From the NCBI GenBank assembly GCA_003254885.1, contig QANT01002765.1:30352-94351 (forward strand): 64,000 nt of DNA, written 5' to 3'. Position numbers and translations under genes: made by a program. The notes beneath the pieces are model-generated. The model was not told the DNA's origin. It did no database searches and saw only the letters and a program-made list of their open reading frames with translations. Positions 59,084 to 64,000 of the stretch are shown one piece after another. The stretch comes from Purshia tridentata. Lineage: Eukaryota > Streptophyta > Magnoliopsida > Rosales > Rosaceae. Position 1 is the stretch's first letter. The number at the start of each line of letters is the position of its first letter.

Positions 59084-61111
59084 GAGCTACTCCAAGCTCA
59101 TTCCCACATATGGAACCACATCTTAAGCTTCATAAACTCCAAGTCCCTCAAATGTGCAGTTCAACTTGGCATACCTGATATAATACAAAAAAATGGCAAA
59201 CAACCTATCACTCTTTCTCAGCTCATATCTTCATTACCAATCCACCCACCAAAGCAGGTTGTGTCCACCGCCTCATGCGAATCTTGGTCCACTCCGGCTT
59301 GTTTGGCCTGCAAAAGCTGACTCAAACCGATGATGATGAGGAAGAAGAAGGCTATGTACTCACTGATGCTTCTAGGCTCCTCCTTAAGGATCATCCCATG
59401 AGTGTAACACCCTTGTTACTTGTCTTGCTCGATCCCATTATGAACAAACCATGGGATTATTTGAGCACTTGGTTCCAAAAAGACGATCCTAGCATGCCGT
59501 TTCACATGGCACATGGGATGACATTTTGGGATTATGGGAAGCGTGAGCCGGGCATTGCCCATCTTTTCGATGATGCCATGCCCGGGATACTCCGCTGGTG
59601 TCGAGCGTGGTGGTTGGTGAGTGCAAGGGGATTTTTGAGGGATTGGAGTCGTTGGTTGATGTTGGGGGTGGTACGGGAACCCTTGCCAAAGCCATTGCTG
59701 ATGCATTCCCTAATATGGACTGCACTGTACTTGATCTCCCCCACGTAGTTGCAGACTTGCAAGGAAGTAACAACTTGAAATATGTTGGAGGGGACATGTT
59801 TGAAGCAGTTCCTCATGCGGATGCAATTCTATTAAAGGTAAAACACTCATAGATATTTTTTTAATGTGTGTGCTTATTTTTTCTTTAATTGTTCTTATTT
59901 AATTAACTTTTAATTTAATTATATTTTGCATTCATTTAATGAGATGATGGCTAAAGTTATAAGTGACTCCCTATCTCAGCTAACCCCTAACCCGTTCCCA
60001 AATCGCAAACCCAAACTCTTCCTTGTCTTCACCATGGTCTGGAAATTGATGGAGAAATGATGGAGAAGGTCAAGCGAGAGAAGGTCTGGAAATCGATGGA
60101 GAAATGATAACTTCGTCGTGAGCCCACCGTCACCATCACCTCTTTTTCTTCGTTGCGAGCCTACCAAGCCATATATATATATATGGAACCTTCTAAAGAG
60201 GGATCCCTCATTTAGGGGTCCACACGAGTCGTTCTATATCGATCCGAATCGTTTATTTTTTACATCTTCATTAATATAGCTTTGATAAAATAAATAGAGG
60301 GTTTCCTTGAAATATTTGGTTCGTCCATTTGTTTGATCAAAGTCAGATAGGTAAATGATTTTCGATTTGGCTAATTTTTTGCAAGGAAGATCTATCAATG
60401 CAGATGTTAAAAATGAATGGTTCGAATTGACACAAAACGACTCGTGTGGATTCCACAAAAGGATCCCTTATTTAATAATAAATAAGGGATCCCTTATTAG
60501 AAGGTGACTATATATATATATATATATGTATATATATAATGATCACCCACTCACCATAATTCCTCACTCGATCACCTCACCATCTATTCATTATAGAGCA
60601 GAGAATTCCATGATCGGGTAATTAGTTTTTTAAGTCCATCCTCAAGGGTTGTTCTTGTGAAAAATACCCAAATTAGTAATTATTTAGTCATCTAAACATT
60701 GCAAACAAATTAATACAGTTCATTTGATAAAATTGAAATGATGTTGAGAATAATGCATTAATTGTATGCTTATATATATATGCCATATGACAATTCACAA
60801 TTGCAGTGGATATTGTATAACTGGAGTGATGAAGAATGCGTGAAAATGTTGAAGCGATGTAAAGAGGCAATTACGAGAAAAAAGGACAAAAAAGGGAAGG
60901 TGATAATCATAGATATAATGATGGAGAATCAGAAAAAGATAAGGAATCAACTGAGACACAACTTTTTTTCGATATAGTGATGATGGTTTTCTTAGAAGGA
61001 AAAGAGAGGAACAAGAAAGAATGGGCAAAACTGTTTTCTGATGCAGGTTTTAGTGACTATAAGATTACTCCCATTTTGGGTTTAAGGTCTCTTATTGAAG
61101 TTTATCCTTAA
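59084..61111 (+). pseudogene. O-methyltransferase (resveratrol/caffeate type) pseudogene, 5' truncated, three frameshifts
   Basis: Homology to plant class I O-methyltransferases starts mid-protein at ELLQAHSHIWNHIL, directly after the hAT-like element, so the start is lost. Exon 1 ends at 59837 (CTATTAAAG|GTAAAA); exon 2 is 60807-61111, ending [11 protein letters not shown]. Frame shifts by one missing base occur near 59260, 59587 and 60937. The SAM-binding motif [20 protein letters not shown] is intact. The catalytic His of the family motif (WILHDWSDEEC) is Tyr here (WILYNWSDEEC). Open pieces of up to 157 codons exist but no full product can be made. The intron carries a MITE. This family methylates phenolic hydroxyls in phenylpropanoid or stilbene pathways. 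Confidence 0.88.
60188..60505. mobile_element. Foldback MITE in the O-methyltransferase intron
   Basis: Long inverted repeats: ACCTTCTAAAGAGGGATCCC at the left and, read inward from the right, ACCTTCTAATAAGGGATCCC. The pairing resumes at CCACACGAGTCGTT and continues to CATCTTCATT-like sequence, so most of the 318 bp folds back on itself. It sits between TA dinucleotide tracts, which hide the target duplication. No coding capacity. Confidence 0.7.
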
Positions 61112-64000
61112 TTAATCAGATCTATCATGCCTGTGGATGCATATGGCAGCATGAAAATAATAAAACTGCATGTTCTATCATGCACTTTATTTTCTGGTAT
61201 TTAATTGGAATTATTTATGATTTAAATGTGGTTAAGCTAAATAATAGTTCTTGGGAGTAGTTCAAGTGGTTGTTGAGTGAATAATGAATTAGTATTAGGA
61301 AAATTCAATATTTGATTCCTTATAATATAAGAAAAAAAAATGTTACTAGCTGATGGCTACTTCCAAATGGCTATATGATGAGCCTCCGGAATTGTGTTGG
61401 TAAAATCTGTTGTCTCCGAATGTTTGTAATCTGCAAAAGAGAATATGTCACTTCGAGCCCTTTGGGAGTCATCTCAAAGGGTCTCCGGTGTGATAATTAG
61501 TCTTCTCATCATTCTGAATCTTTGGATTGAATTGAATGTCCAGAATGTCATTACCTTTGCCTTCGAGTTGTGTATGCTATTATACCTTACCATGCCAACG
61601 TCTTACCCCTAAATTTACGGGACAGACCTTGTTTAATAAGAATAACTACTCCTCTCTTAACTGCCGAAGCAGTTGAGACTTATGGATAACACAGCCGAAG
61701 CAGTTACCTATCCGAACCTTATCATTATGGCAGTTAAACTGCCATAATCAGTTTCTTCGAACTGGACCATGTGTAGTTACAATTCTTGGGCCAACTCTAA
61801 GCCCAAAGAACCATACAAGTTTATATGGCCCATCACTATATATATATATATATGCTTGCATTCTAGTTTATTTTAGAGTATTTTATTAACAAGCCACAAC
61901 TTATTATATTTATTAATTATAAACTCAAATTTTAAATTTATTTATTTTTAAGCCACAAAAAATATAGTTCTTTATTAATAAACCACAAAATACATTTTTA
62001 AGCACAAAAAAAAAATTCAACTATAAAAATATAAAAACAAAAAACAAAAAACAAAAAACAAAAAATTCCTTAAAAAAAATTAAGTAAAGTGTAATTCTAT
62101 GAAATTTTAAAGTGTAACTCTTGATATATAAGGTAAGAACAAAAAAATTAAACTAAAGTGTAACTCAACAAAAACTCAAAACTAATTAAATATTAACTAA
62201 ATAAGAATTACACATTAAAAATGAAAAAATTATACTTTAAATCATAGCAGTAAGAGTTTCATTTAAAATTGTAGCATTTGAAAAGTAAGCAAGAAACAAA
62301 AATTATTGTCATATTTATCTTTTTAATCATTGAATAGAGTAGTAGAATTTCTTGAAGTAAAAGAAGAAAGAAGAAGATTTGACCTCCAGTTTAGAGGATG
62401 GTACATCGTAATCGTACACCTCATCAAATATCAACAAATCGAAATGTCCAGACACTTGACTTTAATAGTTTGGCTTGGGTTGGGTGGGCCCTAAATAAAT
62501 CAAATGCTCACAAGGCCATGCATATTTGATCGGGTCAAGGTGATGGAAGTAACCGACATTAAATTGGGGTGCGGTCGTCGAATCCAGTAAAGCTTTTCTT
62601 GACCTCAAATGCAAACAGTGACCGCTGAATTTGTTTGAAAAAATAAAATATAAAATAATGGCTTGAAAATAAATAAACTAAATGCATGTGTTTATTACTT
62701 AATTGGAATTAATTTAGTGGCTTATCACTAATTTATCCTTTATTGTAATATTCCAATGCACTTATTTTGATATTATTTTTTTTGTTTTTACAAATTTAGT
62801 CCTTGAACTTGATTCTTATCTCAATTAGGTACTCAAACTATTATTTATCCCAATTTCATACCCAAAATTTTATTCAGCCCTAATTTAATATACTATAACT
62901 TCCATGAAATAATATTGAGAGACAGAGAGAGAAAGGACATAGAGAGAGGGGACATAGAGATAGATTACCACACAATAAGTGAACCCAGCTTTTTAACATC
63001 TAACACTTTAGGCTTTGTTTGTTACCCTAGATTTGGGCCGGATAGTGCTAAATAACACTACAGCCCTTGTTTGGTTAATGGTCAGACTAAACCTAAGTGG
63101 GATTATAACATCCGATCCACGTAGTCAAACCACCTCATTATACAGAGTTGTGCACAAACACCTCGTTAAATAGGAAATACTATGAACTTCGCTAAATAAC
63201 ACGCCACAGACTCACAGTCATCCTTCAACGTCGTCTTGTCAGGTTTGCTCTATATATATGTATATATTTCTCTCTCTCTCTCTCCCCTCCTCTCATGTCT
63301 TCTCTATTTTCTTTTCTTTTCTCTTGGTTCTCATCTCTCTTATGTTCTTTAATTTTTGCTATCATTTCTCTACTTCTATTCTATTCCCATTTTTTTATTA
63401 TTTTTTTTAGTTTTCATTGCTATATCATGAACTTTTTTTGATTGTATACGGTGGGAATGCAATTTTTATTAAATTTTGAAGATGACTCGCATGTGTGGTT
63501 CGGAATATATTATGACAGAGAAAGCAATGGTTAAAATGGTCCGATAGAATAAAACATTTAAAGGTGTTACTAAAGTTCCAAAACAAATGGCTATCTTAAT
63601 TTCTTTAGTTTCCTATAGAAGATACTTAATATTAATTTCACAATTCAAAAGTTCTAGAATTTCTCTAGAAATAATTTTTGTCCGACTTTCTTTAATTAGT
63701 TTGTTTTCTTCAGCAATTCCAATTACAATGCACTTTACTAAGTGAGCTGTCATGGATGGCACATGCTACATATATTTTGCCCTCAATATGTAGTGTTCTC
63801 CCTGCACTCTTGGTTAATAATTGATGGCCAATTGGCCATAGTGGCGTGATATGTCATGTTTTTTTTTTCTTTCATGTATGTAGAGAAGATAAAATGCTAT
63901 CTTATAATTGCTATTTTTCTTTATTTTCTTGTTCCAATCAATGAATGTGATATATATTTGAGACTGCCAGTAAATCATTGAGGAACTATTGTTATATATA
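61112..64000. other. Intergenic right flank, no gene recognised
   Basis: AT-rich sequence. Notable items are a perfect inverted repeat ATTATGGCAGTT / AACTGCCATAAT around one base at 61724-61748, a smaller one AACTGCCGAAGCAGTT near 61659, a run of AAAAAC units near 62035-62065, and a TATA-like tract followed by a CT-rich stretch at about 63250-63300 that could be the promoter of a gene beyond the window. No open frame supports a gene here. Confidence 0.45.

Noticed and set aside
63250-63400. TATA-like and CT-rich stretch as the start of a gene
   Set aside because: No downstream start codon with a usable frame before the window ends; mentioned only as a possibility in the flank entry.

Overview
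The window is nuclear DNA of a flowering plant, most likely a woody eudicot. It is AT-rich, genes carry many introns with plant-type splice sites, and the proteins are plant families: a BEACH protein of the BCHC class, a plant synaptotagmin/E-Syt, phytocyanins, a caffeate/resveratrol-type O-methyltransferase and a BAM-type LRR receptor remnant. The species cannot be fixed from the sequence. Five single N bases sit where contig ends seem to have been joined, three of them between direct duplicates of the flanking sequence.

Layout. 1-5.2 kb: intergenic, with two tandem duplications. 5.2-7.6 kb: a small family of GNAT N-acetyltransferases with two intact genes on the minus strand, a duplicated promoter without its gene, and a third copy on the plus strand that breaks off after about 23 codons. 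7.5-11.2 kb: transposon nest, with an undefined element, a 908-bp TIR element with a TTA target duplication (PIF/Harbinger-like) and a complete 1,975-bp Mutator-like element (MULE) with a perfect 9-bp target duplication that carries a FAR1-like gene fragment. 12.0-39.1 kb: one very large minus-strand gene, BCHC (31 coding exons, 2,971 codons by my splicing), intact by every reading-frame check. 40.7-44.8 kb: two phytocyanin genes in divergent orientation, both lacking canonical copper ligands. 45.5-45.9 kb: internally deleted BAM-like LRR kinase remnant. 46.5-48.2 kb: a second probable MULE with a 9-bp target duplication. 49.5-57.7 kb: a complete synaptotagmin-5-like gene (11 coding exons, 536 aa). 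58.5-61.1 kb: an O-methyltransferase pseudogene with a hAT-like element at its broken 5' end and a foldback MITE in its intron. 61.1-64 kb: intergenic.

How the genes work together. The genes share no operon-like organisation. BCHC is expected to act in endomembrane or RNA-granule processes, SYT5 at ER-plasma membrane contact sites, and the phytocyanins at the cell surface.

The most unusual signal is in the transposon nest. Both the PIF-like element and the MULE carry arrays of 20-nt hairpin units of the form TTCGG-N10-CCGAA, spaced at exactly 33 bp and grouped in threes. The loops and spacers vary while the arms and phase are kept. I do not recognise this structure.
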